The notes beneath the pieces are model-generated. The model made no database searches. It saw only the letters and a program-made list of their open reading frames with translations, and had not been told where the DNA came from. Positions 9,017 to 17,818 of a DNA stretch of 64,000 nt are shown here, piece by piece (position 1 is the stretch's first letter; each line of letters opens with the position of its first letter). A program made the position numbers and the translations under genes. Origin of the DNA: CALSMU01 sp965230225 (GTDB taxonomy: Bacteria; Bacteroidota; Bacteroidia; Flavobacteriales_D; Parvicellaceae); contig CBDDKM010000002.1 in the NCBI GenBank assembly GCA_965230225.1, forward strand, positions 558,001 through 622,000, read 5' to 3'.

Positions 9017-10474
9017 TCAAATTACTTCGAAAAAGTAAATTTCATATTTGTGCCCACCTAGTACTTCTATGAAAGAATCCGGTTCAAAATGTTTTACCAT
9101 TTTTAATCTTGGGTCGTTCATCATTAACTCCAATGGTAAGCCTCCCTCATTGGGCCCAAAATGACCATCCCAAACTACCATATCTCCAGGTTTTAACCAT
9201 CTGGAAGGCTGTTCCCGGTCCAATGACCAGAGCAATATACATCCATCCTCATCAAACGGATTGATATCTGCTTTAAAGGCAAAGTAGGGATCCAAATAAG
9301 ATACCTTCCCTTCATGCTCCTGATCAAGATACCATTGCGCAGCTTCTGTTGTTAATTCTTGTATTCTATCTTGTTTTATAGGAAATGGAAGAGCTCGGGA
9401 TGAAAAATTTATGACGTGCAAGCTAAATCCGATGAACAAAACATGGAATGCCAAAAGAGATTTTGCCTCATATTTTTGCTTCAAATATTGGTGTACAACA
9501 TTTAGTCCAACCAATGCCAATAACACTAACAATGGAACCACTGTGGTGATTACTCGAATTAAGCCCAACGACCCTTTCCAACCCATCCACCAAAGCATGG
9601 AGTGAACAGAAAATACGGCAACCAAAGGACCTATTACTATAAGAGTCCAAAAAAAGAACTCGTTGTACTTTTTGCTTTTTAGACTACTATACAATGTGAA
9701 AACCACTCCTAAAGACCCGGCTACAACCAATAGATTCCCAAAAATGTCTTTGTACTGGTCCACAAAATAAGTTAAAGGGCCACTACCATATAAGCTGGTT
9801 TCGTTTGGATAAGGGTCTTCGGACATAACCCACCAAAAGTTATCCAGTGCAAAATACCCGATTGTACTATAAATGAAATAACCGGTAGTAAGGTACGGTA
9901 AGATTTTCCACTGCTTTATAAGAATAAGGTAAAGCCCAATAAAAGGCATCACAATTGCGCCTTCAGGTCGGCTAAAAATCAGAAATGAAGCTATGATACT
10001 ACCCCAGGCATATTTTTCCTTTACAAAACACCAGATAATAGCCACCAAAAGGGTACTAAACAACACCTCGGTCATACCACAGTTTACCATTCTGTAATAC
10101 ACCGGAGCACTCATTAACAACAATGGAAGCACCCACGAAAAACTTAGCTTAAAGTGCTGCGCAATTCGCCACAATAAAAAACAACTTATGGTAAACAACA
10201 ATAGGTTAAAACAGGTCATTCCGATATAACCAAATTGAGCAAACGGAGAACTCAATAAGGTAAATAGGGGTTTTCCCCAATGGTCCAGTAATAATATTGG
10301 CTTCTCCCAGGAGTGATGGGCAATTTGATAATGCATAATACCATCGCCTGTTTCCCAAACTCCGTCGGACTCAACATTCCAGTACCACAGGTAGATACAG
10401 TAACCCAATGTAATAACAATGAGCAACAATAGGTTGATTGGTTTATCTAATTTAACTACCCTGGATAAATTCAT
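9017..10474 (-). CDS. Polytopic membrane glycosyltransferase-like protein
   Basis: 485 residues with about eleven membrane helices. The first outside loop carries ETGDGIMHYQIAHHSW, which puts an acidic residue where GT39/ArnT-like GT-C enzymes place theirs. A soluble C-terminal part (about 380-485) contains YLDPYFAFKADINPFDED. It is separated from the four-gene GT operon by 71 bases, so it may have its own promoter, but the theme is the same: lipid-linked sugar transfer at the inner membrane. It is not a close paralogue of the other two GT-C proteins. Donor and acceptor are unknown. Confidence 0.7.
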   Translation of the reverse strand: MNLSRVVKLDKPINLLLLIVITLGYCIYLWYWNVESDGVWETGDGIMHYQIAHHSWEKPILLLDHWGKPLFTLLSSPFAQFGYIGMTCFNLLLFTISCFLLWRIAQHFKLSFSWVLPLLLMSAPVYYRMVNCGMTEVLFSTLLVAIIWCFVKEKYAWGSIIASFLIFSRPEGAIVMPFIGLYLILIKQWKILPYLTTGYFIYSTIGYFALDNFWWVMSEDPYPNETSLYGSGPLTYFVDQYKDIFGNLLVVAGSLGVVFTLYSSLKSKKYNEFFFWTLIVIGPLVAVFSVHSMLWWMGWKGSLGLIRVITTVVPLLVLLALVGLNVVHQYLKQKYEAKSLLAFHVLFIGFSLHVINFSSRALPFPIKQDRIQELTTEAAQWYLDQEHEGKVSYLDPYFAFKADINPFDEDGCILLWSLDREQPSRWLKPGDMVVWDGHFGPNEGGLPLELMMNDPRLKMVKHFEPDSFIEVLGGHKYEIYFFEVI

Positions 10475-10528
10475 GACTGAACTAAGTTCGAGGGCGAAAT
10501 TTAGAAATTATGATTGAATAATTGGGGT

Positions 10529-10948
10529 TTATAATTTCTCCATCCAAAGAATTACATCGTGATCTCCACCAATTTGCTCAAACACAGCATTATTTATTTC
10601 TCCATCTTCTATAGCTGTGTAATTAAAGCTTCCCCTGTATTTTCCTCCCAGGGTGGTACATTCTTCCAATGTTAGGTAATATTCTCCCCAATAGTCATCC
10701 AGCCAGTAATCTTTAGAGGCCGAACCATTAATGGTATAAGTTACATCGGAGGTAAAATGAAGGGTATCATTGGGGAATATTGGAGTAGAATTATCAAATA
10801 CATCGTATCGGGTAATAACCCAGGTAGTTCCACTTAAGTCAGAAATGTACTCTACGGTTGGTTCATAGCTCCCTCCCGAGGGTACTGGCTCTTTTACACA
10901 TCCAACGATCAGTAAAAGACTTGCCAGGTATAATATCCAGGTTTTCAT
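10529..10948 (-). CDS. Lipoprotein of unknown function
   Basis: 139 residues from the start chosen at 10948 (MKTWILYLASLLLIVGC). A start 14 codons further upstream is open but would bury the signal peptide. The lipobox is LIVGC, and acylation at Cys17 is expected. The mature part has small-domain beta features such as LSGTTWVITRYDVF and DTLHFTSDVTYTING. This 'threshold/response' wording is common in lipocalin-like Bacteroidota lipoproteins. No catalytic motif is visible. Confidence 0.7.
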   Translation of the reverse strand: MKTWILYLASLLLIVGCVKEPVPSGGSYEPTVEYISDLSGTTWVITRYDVFDNSTPIFPNDTLHFTSDVTYTINGSASKDYWLDDYWGEYYLTLEECTTLGGKYRGSFNYTAIEDGEINNAVFEQIGGDHDVILWMEKL

Positions 10949-10988
10949 ACCGGGCGAAACACAAAAACTATTCCTAAAATGAAAGCAC

Positions 10989-11022
10989 AAAAAAAGCCCC
11001 GAACCAAAAACGCTCAGGGCTT
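10989..11022 (-). terminator. Rho-independent terminator of the scoAB transcript
   Basis: Read on the minus strand, AAGCCCTGAGCG and the GGGGCTT arm form a stem with an imperfect upper part, followed by a run of seven T. It lies 24 bases after the scoB stop codon and before the lipoprotein start, so it separates the two units. Confidence 0.7.
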
Positions 11023-11045
11023 CGAATATGATTAAGCTAAATGCT

Positions 11046-11705
11046 TTATAATTTCATTTCCGGTACATCACCATCGATGATTAGTTTTCCTGCAGTTGCA
11101 GCTTTAATATCTTCCACAGATACTCCTGGAGCTCTTTCTAATAGTCTAAAACCTCCTTCTTCGGCAATTTCTAATACTGCAAGGTTGGTTACTATTTTCT
11201 TTACACACTTCACACCTGTTAATGGAAGAGAACACTCAGAAAGCAATTTACTTTCTCCTCTTTTGTTGGTGTGCATCATGGCTACAATAATGTTGTCTGC
11301 ACTGGCAACAAGGTCCATTGCTCCACCCATTCCTTTTACCATTCTTCCAGGGATTTTCCAGTTGGCAATGTCTCCATTTTCAGAAACTTCCATTGCTCCC
11401 AACACTGTTAGCTGAACGTGCTGCCCTCTAATCATGGCAAAACTCGTAGCAGAGTCAAAGTAAACCGCACCTTTCATTGCGGTAATGGTTTGCTTACCAG
11501 CGTTAATTAAATCTGCATCTTCTTCTCCTTCAAATGGAAATGGTCCCATTCCAAGTATTCCATTTTCCGACTGGAACTCTACTTCGATTCCTTCGGGTAT
11601 ATAATTAGCTACTAACGTTGGAATTCCAATTCCTAAGTTTACATACCACCCATCTCTTAACTCCTGGGCGATTCTTTGTGCTATTTCGTTTTTTCCTAAA
11701 CTCAT
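11046..11705 (-). CDS. scoB: 3-oxoacid CoA-transferase subunit B
   Basis: 219 residues from ATG at 11705 (MSLGKNEIAQRIAQEL). An ATG five codons upstream is less likely because family members begin at this point. It carries the glycine-rich VNLGIGIPTLVANYI and the catalytic motif SENGILGMGP, whose Glu forms the CoA thioester. Later family motifs are MGGAMDLVASADNIIVAM and LPLTGVKCVKKIVTNLAV. With ScoA it moves CoA from succinyl-CoA to acetoacetate in the cytoplasm, giving acetoacetyl-CoA (ketone body use or related short-chain acid activation). The gap to scoA is 24 bases. Confidence 0.95.
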   Translation of the reverse strand: MSLGKNEIAQRIAQELRDGWYVNLGIGIPTLVANYIPEGIEVEFQSENGILGMGPFPFEGEEDADLINAGKQTITAMKGAVYFDSATSFAMIRGQHVQLTVLGAMEVSENGDIANWKIPGRMVKGMGGAMDLVASADNIIVAMMHTNKRGESKLLSECSLPLTGVKCVKKIVTNLAVLEIAEEGGFRLLERAPGVSVEDIKAATAGKLIIDGDVPEMKL

Positions 11706-11729
11706 AATGTTAATTTTCAAATCAACTAA

Positions 11730-12425
11730 TTATCTCTGGCGAACCGTTCTTTGTTCAATTCTTTTCTCGTAATCCACCCCCTGGAAAATTCTTTGAACGA
11801 AAATTCCCGGTGTATGAATCTGATTTGGATCTAACTCCCCTGCAGGAACCAACTCTTCTACCTCAGCAATGGTAATTTTACCCGCCATGGCCATCATTGG
11901 ATTAAAGTTTCTTGCTGTTCCTTTATAGATAAGGTTACCTTCTGTATCTCCTTTCCAGGCTTTTACAATGGCAAAATCTGCGGTAAGTGCCGACTCCAAA
12001 ATATGAGGTTTTCCGTTAAATATTCTCACCTCTTTTCCTTCAGCTACCTCGGTTCCATATCCTGCCGGTGTAAAGAAAGCCGGAATACCTGCTCCTCCTG
12101 CTCTACATCTTTCTGCCAGGCTTCCTTGTGGAATCAAATCTACCTCTAACTCTCCACTTAACATTTGTCTTTCGAACTCATCGTTTTCTCCAACATAAGA
12201 CGAAATCATTTTTTTAATTTGACGTTGTTGTAACAACAGTCCCAAACCAAAATCGTCTACACCTGCATTATTAGAAATACAGGTTAATTCTTTCACGCCC
12301 AACTTAACTAATTCGCTAATGCTATTCTCTGGAATACCGCAAAGCCCGAACCCACCAAGCATGATAGTCATTCCGCTTTCAATTCCTTCGCAAGCAACGT
12401 GTGCGTTTTCTACAACTTTATTCAT
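11730..12425 (-). CDS. scoA: 3-oxoacid CoA-transferase subunit A
   Basis: 231 residues from ATG at 12425 (MNKVVENAHVACEGI). A start at 12467 is open but lies inside the upstream PBP gene and adds a non-homologous tail. The family signature is MLGGFGLCGIPENSI, followed by CISNNAGVDDFGLGLLL and GTEVAEGKEVRIFNGK. It is the CoA-binding partner of ScoB; together they form the succinyl-CoA:3-ketoacid CoA-transferase. It begins 19 bases after the PBP1A stop, so it may be read through from that gene. Confidence 0.95.
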   Translation of the reverse strand: MNKVVENAHVACEGIESGMTIMLGGFGLCGIPENSISELVKLGVKELTCISNNAGVDDFGLGLLLQQRQIKKMISSYVGENDEFERQMLSGELEVDLIPQGSLAERCRAGGAGIPAFFTPAGYGTEVAEGKEVRIFNGKPHILESALTADFAIVKAWKGDTEGNLIYKGTARNFNPMMAMAGKITIAEVEELVPAGELDPNQIHTPGIFVQRIFQGVDYEKRIEQRTVRQR

Positions 12426-12444
12426 ACGTCTGTTTTTTAACGAC

Positions 12445-14988
12445 CTACCAAACATCGTCAGAATCACCTTCCTGATCCCAAATGTTTAATCCGTCATTTC
12501 CATTAAAATCTATATCTCCAGGCATACCGTTGTCTACCTGATTACAATCCAGCGGATCGATTATGATACTGGCTGGCTTAGTGAAGTCTCCCTGAGAAAT
12601 ATCTAAGGTAGAATCAGCATATACTTTTTTCATGTAATAAGCCCACATTGGAAGTGCCATATTGGTACCCATACCCAACTGTAAGCTTCTAAATCGAACG
12701 GCACGATCTTCTGCACCAACCCATACACCTGTTACCAGGTCAGGGGTTAATCCCATAAACCAACCATCCGATTGATTTTGAGTAGTTCCGGTTTTTCCTG
12801 CAATAGGAGTTTTAATTCCGGCGTAAGGCCTTTTCTCAGACTCTTTTCCTCTAATTCTAATAGCTGTACCACCTACCAACGGTCGTCCATTCTTATTCTT
12901 TAATGTTGGATGCTTGGTTCCGGTAGTTACTTTTTTCATTAACTCCAATACCGTGTAAGCTGTTTTTTCTGTCCAAACCTCTTTCGAATAAACCTCCGGC
13001 TCATAAATCACATTACCGTGTTTGTCTTCTATTTTAAGAATGTAAGTTGGTTGAATGTAAATTCCGTTGTTTACAAACGAAGTCATAGCTCCCACCATTT
13101 CGTAAACTGATAAATCGAATACTCCTAACGACATGGATGGTACCGGCTCGAATGCGGAAGTATCCATTCCCAATTGAGAAACCCTGTCGAACGTTTCATT
13201 CAGGAATCCCGGTCCTCCCATTTTTACAATCTTGGCTGTAATGTTATTCATAGAAGAAGCCAATGCAAACGGAATAGGCATAGGTGCATAAGTAAACTTG
13301 GCTCCTGAGTTACTTGGGCACCACATCTTTTCTCGGTACTTGTTGTAAGGCACTTCTATACAGTGTTCTGCATCCAATATTTCATCGCAAGGAGTAACTA
13401 CTCCCAACTCCAGGGCTGTTCCGTATATAAATGGCTTAAAGGTAGACCCTACCTGCCTACGCCCCTGTTTAACCATGTCGAACTTAAAGTGCTTAAAGTA
13501 TGGACCACCCACCCAGGCTTTTACGTGCCCATTATGAGGGTTAATGGAAACCATACTTGCCCGGAGCAAACTCTTGTAATATCGAATGGAATCGATGGCT
13601 GTCATCACCGTATCCTTTTCGTAGTCCGGCGATTGCCAATCGAAAATTCTCATTGGACGAGCTTCGTTGAACTTAGCCATGATCTGATCCTTTGTATGTA
13701 CTGGAGTTTGATGTTGACAGTAACTACAGGTGTAGTGATCGTCTTGTAGGGAAATAAATTTCTCTGGTCGTTCGCAATAACCACAAACCTTACCAGTTAG
13801 GATTTTGTACATCTGCGAACGCCTCATGGCTCTCGACATCAAGGTATCAATTTCTGCCTCGGATAAATCGTTAGAAAATGGAGGGTTTTTCCATTTTGCG
13901 TTGTTCTTAAAAAACGCCCCCTGTAAATAGTATTTTAAATGCTCTTGTACCGCCCACTCCGCATATTCCTGCATTCTGGAATCGATGGTGGTATAAATTT
14001 TCAATCCATCCGCATAGATATCGTAAGGATTACCATCAGCATCTACAATTTCATAGTTACCATCGGCATCCTTTCTGGCTAATATTTTTGAAACCTCAGC
14101 CCTTAGCGACTCCCTAAAATAAGGAGCTAAACCAGTTTGATGATCCACTCTGGTATAGTTTAATCCGATGGGTAACTGACGAAGAGAATCGTATTCTGTT
14201 TCTGTTAAGAAGTTAGCCTTTACCATTTGGCTCAGTACTACCTCTCTCCTTTTTAGTACATCCTCCGGTTTACGCAATGGGTTAAATAAAGAAGGGTTTT
14301 TTGCCATCCCTACCAACATCGCTGCCTCCTGTACTTCAAGATCAATTGGTTTCTTATTAAAGTATACTCTCGAAGCCGAATTTATCCCAACGGCATTGTT
14401 CAGAAAATCAAACTTGTTGAAATACATGGTAATGATTTCCTCTTTGGTATAAGCTTTCTCCAAACGAACAGCCAGAATGTTTTCTCCAAACTTCTGCTTT
14501 AAACGTTCCATTTTATCCTTGGCTACCTTGGTAAAAAGTAGCTTGGCTAACTGTTGCGAAATGGTACTGGCTCCACCACCATCTTCTCCCACAATTTGTC
14601 CATAAATGGCTCTTCCCAGTCCTCTGGCATCTACTCCAGAATGAGAGTAATACCTTGCATCCTCGGTAGCAACCAGTGCGTTAATTAGGTTCGGAGATAA
14701 TTCGTGGTACTTGGCATTGGTTCTGTTTTCTTTATAATACTTCCCCAACTCTACGCCATCTTCAGAAAACACTCTGGAAGCTAAATTACTCTGAGGGTTT
14801 TCCAATTCTTCAAACCCTGGTAGGGTACCATCATCTACCTTGTTTAGCATGTAGTAGATCGCAATGAAAGGACTCATTATCCCGATCCACATGATAAGAA
14901 TCATGGTCCATTTGGCCCACGTTTTAATTTCTTTTCGTTGCTTTTTTGCAGGTTTACTGGTGGTTGATTGATTTTCTTCCTGTTCCAT
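12445..14988 (-). CDS. Penicillin-binding protein 1A, bifunctional, with a Cys4 insert
   Basis: 847 residues. A short cytoplasmic N terminus and one membrane helix (about 27-49) precede a GT51 glycosyltransferase domain (TEDARYYSHSGVDARG, GGASTISQQLAKLLF). The penicillin-binding transpeptidase domain follows, with Ser515 in STFK, SSMNN as the SxN box, and KTGTT. It polymerises and crosslinks peptidoglycan from the outer face of the inner membrane. Unusually, residues 402-424 hold two CxxC pairs (Cys402/405 and Cys421/424, 15 residues apart), a zinc-ribbon-like insert between the two catalytic domains. The C-terminal tail is acidic (DNGMPGDIDFNGND). Downstream scoA starts within 19 bases of its stop. 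Confidence 0.96.
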   Translation of the reverse strand: MEQEENQSTTSKPAKKQRKEIKTWAKWTMILIMWIGIMSPFIAIYYMLNKVDDGTLPGFEELENPQSNLASRVFSEDGVELGKYYKENRTNAKYHELSPNLINALVATEDARYYSHSGVDARGLGRAIYGQIVGEDGGGASTISQQLAKLLFTKVAKDKMERLKQKFGENILAVRLEKAYTKEEIITMYFNKFDFLNNAVGINSASRVYFNKKPIDLEVQEAAMLVGMAKNPSLFNPLRKPEDVLKRREVVLSQMVKANFLTETEYDSLRQLPIGLNYTRVDHQTGLAPYFRESLRAEVSKILARKDADGNYEIVDADGNPYDIYADGLKIYTTIDSRMQEYAEWAVQEHLKYYLQGAFFKNNAKWKNPPFSNDLSEAEIDTLMSRAMRRSQMYKILTGKVCGYCERPEKFISLQDDHYTCSYCQHQTPVHTKDQIMAKFNEARPMRIFDWQSPDYEKDTVMTAIDSIRYYKSLLRASMVSINPHNGHVKAWVGGPYFKHFKFDMVKQGRRQVGSTFKPFIYGTALELGVVTPCDEILDAEHCIEVPYNKYREKMWCPSNSGAKFTYAPMPIPFALASSMNNITAKIVKMGGPGFLNETFDRVSQLGMDTSAFEPVPSMSLGVFDLSVYEMVGAMTSFVNNGIYIQPTYILKIEDKHGNVIYEPEVYSKEVWTEKTAYTVLELMKKVTTGTKHPTLKNKNGRPLVGGTAIRIRGKESEKRPYAGIKTPIAGKTGTTQNQSDGWFMGLTPDLVTGVWVGAEDRAVRFRSLQLGMGTNMALPMWAYYMKKVYADSTLDISQGDFTKPASIIIDPLDCNQVDNGMPGDIDFNGNDGLNIWDQEGDSDDVW

Positions 14989-15311
14989 TTATTTAATAAA
15001 TCGATCTCAAAAGTAGCAAAATTTACCCTTCGGAATATGCCGAGAACAATTATATGTACTTCGCGAAATATTATTTGAAATCAATTGACCCGAAAGACAA
15101 TTTATCTGAATGCTTTTAACAAGGAGCGTGGATTATATAAAAACACCAATGTTAACAATTTGTAAATGATTACCACCGTACAGATTAGCTTGTTTTTCAA
15201 CTGATTTTTATCAGAAAGGTATTTTATTTTACTCCCACCCCTTGTATAGTTATTAACATTAACTACCTTTGCACCGATTTTTGAAACCGTGTAGTAATTT
15301 TTACGTCAAAA
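14989..15311 (+). other. Divergent intergenic region, PBP1A / atp operon
   Basis: 323 bases without a gene. It holds the strong atp promoter (15242-15271) on the right. On the left the PBP1A side shows only a poor TAAATTTTG-like box. No RNA gene or repeat was recognised in the remainder. Confidence 0.6.
15242..15271 (+). promoter_or_regulatory. Promoter of the atp operon
   Basis: TTG (15242-15244), a 19-base spacer and TACCTTTG (15264-15271) match the Bacteroidota consensus TTG-N17-23-TAnnTTTG exactly. Transcription would start about 7 bases later, giving a leader of about 33 bases before atpB. Confidence 0.8.
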
Positions 15312-16394
15312 ATGCAGAGAAAAAACACACTTAAGTCGCTTATACTGTTAGGGTTAACAACAATTTTGTCGTTTAACAGTTTTGCGAGCAGCGAACACGC
15401 TGAAGAGAAGAAAGAGTTCAACACAGTTGACATGGCAATGCATCACGTTAAAGATGCACACGAGGTTCACTTAATGGGAGAAGGAGAAAGTGCAGTGGTA
15501 CTTCCTTTACCTGTTATCGTTTTTGGATCTGAAGGAATGGCAGTATTTATGTCTTCTGAGTTCCATCACGATGATCACGGACATCACATCGTAGAAAAGG
15601 GTGGGATGAAATTCGTGAAAGTTCACGAGAAAATCTGGGAACTTAACGCTGGTCAGGAGCATGCTTATGTAAATGCTGACCACACAGTAGAAAACGGAGC
15701 TTTAGTTTCTGATTTCTCTATTACTAAAAACGTAGCAACCATGTTTCTGGTTTGCTTCATTATGCTACTTATCTTCTTTAAGGTAGCTAAATACTACAAA
15801 TCTAACGGTGCTGTTGCACCAAGAGGAATTACTTCGTGGATGGAGCCATTAATTCTTTTTGTACGTGATGATATTGCAAAAGACAACATCGGACATAAAT
15901 ACAAGAAGTTTATGCCTTACCTGTTAACGGTATTCTTCTTTATCTTAATTGGTAACTTATTAGGACTTATTCCTTTTATCAGTAACCCTAACTTAACTGG
16001 AAACATTTCTGTAACTCTTGTATTGGCGTTCTTTACGTTAATTGTACAATTGATTTTCTCTAAGAAAGCATTTTGGGCGCACATCTTCACTCCTCCTGGA
16101 GTACCTGTTGCACTTTACCCAATTCTTGTACCGATCGAGATTGCAGGTATTTTTATTAAGCCAGCTGCATTGATGATTCGTTTGTTTGCAAACATCACTG
16201 CTGGTCACATTATCGTATTAGCATTAGTTGCGATCATCTTTACTAACGAAAGTATTGCATGGTCTGGACTATCAGTTCCAATGGCATTGTTTATCTCTGT
16301 ATTGGAAATATTAGTTGCCTTCTTACAGGCTTATATATTCACGATGTTATCTGCGCTTTTCATTGGAGGAGCTGTTGCAGAGGATCATCATTAA
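15312..16394 (+). CDS. atpB: ATP synthase F0 subunit a
   Basis: 360 residues. The proton-channel subunit is in the C-terminal 230 residues, with the essential Arg in MIRLFANITAGHIIVLAL and the Asn-rich LIPFISNPNLTGN before it. The first ~130 residues are a long N-terminal extension with a signal-peptide-like start (LILLGLTTILSFNSFAS) and many His residues (HHDDHGHH). Such an extension is normal for Bacteroidota subunit a but absent from E. coli. It is the first gene of the operon and has a consensus promoter 40 bases upstream. Confidence 0.97.
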   Translation: MQRKNTLKSLILLGLTTILSFNSFASSEHAEEKKEFNTVDMAMHHVKDAHEVHLMGEGESAVVLPLPVIVFGSEGMAVFMSSEFHHDDHGHHIVEKGGMKFVKVHEKIWELNAGQEHAYVNADHTVENGALVSDFSITKNVATMFLVCFIMLLIFFKVAKYYKSNGAVAPRGITSWMEPLILFVRDDIAKDNIGHKYKKFMPYLLTVFFFILIGNLLGLIPFISNPNLTGNISVTLVLAFFTLIVQLIFSKKAFWAHIFTPPGVPVALYPILVPIEIAGIFIKPAALMIRLFANITAGHIIVLALVAIIFTNESIAWSGLSVPMALFISVLEILVAFLQAYIFTMLSALFIGGAVAEDHH

Positions 16395-16428
16395 ACAAGT
16401 AAATAATTAAACACAAATAAATACAATT

Positions 16429-16650
16429 ATGGAAGAAGTAACGTTACACGTAGGTCTTGCCGCTATTGGTGGAGGACTAGCTGTATTAGGTGCTGGTTTA
16501 GGTATTGGTAGAATCGGTGGATCTGCGATGGAAGCTATCGCTCGTCAGCCAGAAGCTGCTAACAAAATCCAAACTGCGATGATTATTGCTGCCGCTCTTG
16601 TAGAGGGGGTTGCATTATTCGGTGTGGTAGTAGCAATGCTACAAGGATAA
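16429..16650 (+). CDS. atpE: ATP synthase F0 subunit c
   Basis: 73 residues forming the usual two-helix hairpin. The polar loop is ARQPE and the ion-binding Glu is in LVEGVALFG of helix 2. The positions that make Na+ sites in Ilyobacter-type rings (Gln in helix 1, Ser after the Glu) are Ile and Gly here, so the ring should carry protons. It is followed by a hairpin at 16662-16698 before atpF, a place where stoichiometry for the c ring is often set. Confidence 0.98.
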   Translation: MEEVTLHVGLAAIGGGLAVLGAGLGIGRIGGSAMEAIARQPEAANKIQTAMIIAAALVEGVALFGVVVAMLQG

Positions 16651-16661
16651 AAACCTTATTT

Positions 16662-16698
16662 AAAGAGCTCTCTTTAGGGATTGCCTAAGGAGCTCTTT
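16662..16698 (+). terminator. Strong hairpin between atpE and atpF (attenuator-like)
   Basis: AAAGAGCTC (16662-16670) pairs with GAGCTCTTT (16690-16698), and the inner arms CTTTAGG/CCTAAG extend the stem around GATTG. AATTTTTATTT follows. It is inside the operon, so it should either terminate part of the transcripts or protect atpBE mRNA ends, raising subunit c output. Confidence 0.7.
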
Positions 16699-16742
16699 AA
16701 TTTTTATTTGTTGATTAGAAAATTTAGTAAAAAAGATAAGAA

Positions 16743-17237
16743 ATGGATTTAGTAACTCCCAGTATTGGATTAATATTTTGGACTTCGTTAGTCTTTATTA
16801 TTCTATTGGCTTTATTGACCAAATTCGCTTGGAAACCAATTTTAAGTGCAGTTAAAGAAAGAGAATCTAAAATTGAAGGTGCTCTAGCTGCAGCTGAAAG
16901 TGCAAAAGAGGAAATGGCTAAGCTTCAAGCTCAAAACGAAGACATGAGAAAAGAAGCGTTGGCTGAGAGAGATGCTTTGATGAAAGAAGCAAGAGAATTG
17001 AAAGACAAGATCATTTCTGACGCGAAGAAAGAAGCTTCTGTTGAAGCTACAAGATTGGTAGAAGATGCAAGAGAATCTATTAAGAACGAAAAACTTGCAG
17101 CAGTTACCGAAATCAAAAACCAGGTGGCTACATTGTCTATCGAAATTGCAGAGAAAATTGTAAAAGAGCAATTGTCTTCTGACGATAAGCAAAAGGCATT
17201 GGTTGATAATTTGGTGGATGAAGTAAACCTTAACTAA
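16743..17237 (+). CDS. atpF: ATP synthase F0 subunit b
   Basis: 164 residues. One N-terminal membrane helix (about 8-26, IGLIFWTSLVFIILLALL) is followed by the conserved KFAWKPIL and a long charged helix to the end, the peripheral stalk. It forms a dimer that binds delta (AtpH) and subunit a. It lies 92 bases after atpE, a gap that holds the hairpin, and 1 base before atpH. Confidence 0.97.
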   Translation: MDLVTPSIGLIFWTSLVFIILLALLTKFAWKPILSAVKERESKIEGALAAAESAKEEMAKLQAQNEDMRKEALAERDALMKEARELKDKIISDAKKEASVEATRLVEDARESIKNEKLAAVTEIKNQVATLSIEIAEKIVKEQLSSDDKQKALVDNLVDEVNLN

Positions 17238-17238
17238 G

Positions 17239-17796
17239 ATGAAAGGAGCACTTGCAGCAAGCAGATATGCAAAATCGTTAATGGGTCTTTCTATCGAAAA
17301 GAATAACCTGGATGCGGTTTATGCTGACATGGAAAAAATTGCGGCTACTGTTGCTGAGAGCAAAGACTTCGAGCTATTGCTTAAAAGCCCAGTGGTAAAA
17401 ACGCATAAAAAACAAAGCATCTTGCAATCGGTATTCGGAGGCAACGTTTCCGATTTAACGAATGCATTTCTTCAGTTGATCTCTAGTAGAAAAAGAGAAG
17501 CAATTGTTGGAGATATTGCTAAGTCTTTTATTCAACAATACAAAGTGTTGAAAAACATTATTGTAGCAGAGGTAACTACTGCAATTCAGTTGGATGATAC
17601 TCAAAAACAAAAGATTTTGAATCTTTTGAAGAAAGATGAAACTTCTACTATTGAGGTAATCGAGAAAATCGATTCTGAAATCATTGGTGGATTTATCGTT
17701 AGAGTAGACGACAAACAAATTGATGCTAGTATAGCAAGAGAATTAAGCGATTTAAAACAGGAGTTCAATAAGAACCCTTATATAGCAGATTTTTAA
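17239..17796 (+). CDS. atpH: ATP synthase F1 subunit delta
   Basis: 185 residues. The six-helix N-terminal domain starts ASRYAKSLMGLS and has the family motif FLQLISSRKRE. The C-terminal part contains IGGFIVRVDDKQIDASI. It joins the peripheral stalk to the top of the alpha/beta hexamer. The gaps are 1 base from atpF and 22 bases to atpA. Confidence 0.96.
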   Translation: MKGALAASRYAKSLMGLSIEKNNLDAVYADMEKIAATVAESKDFELLLKSPVVKTHKKQSILQSVFGGNVSDLTNAFLQLISSRKREAIVGDIAKSFIQQYKVLKNIIVAEVTTAIQLDDTQKQKILNLLKKDETSTIEVIEKIDSEIIGGFIVRVDDKQIDASIARELSDLKQEFNKNPYIADF

Positions 17797-17818
17797 TATC
17801 AGATAAACTTTTATAAAA

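Noticed and set aside
16429..16650. A sodium-driven ATP synthase
   Set aside because: The Gln and Ser that form the sodium site are Ile and Gly; the ring should carry protons.
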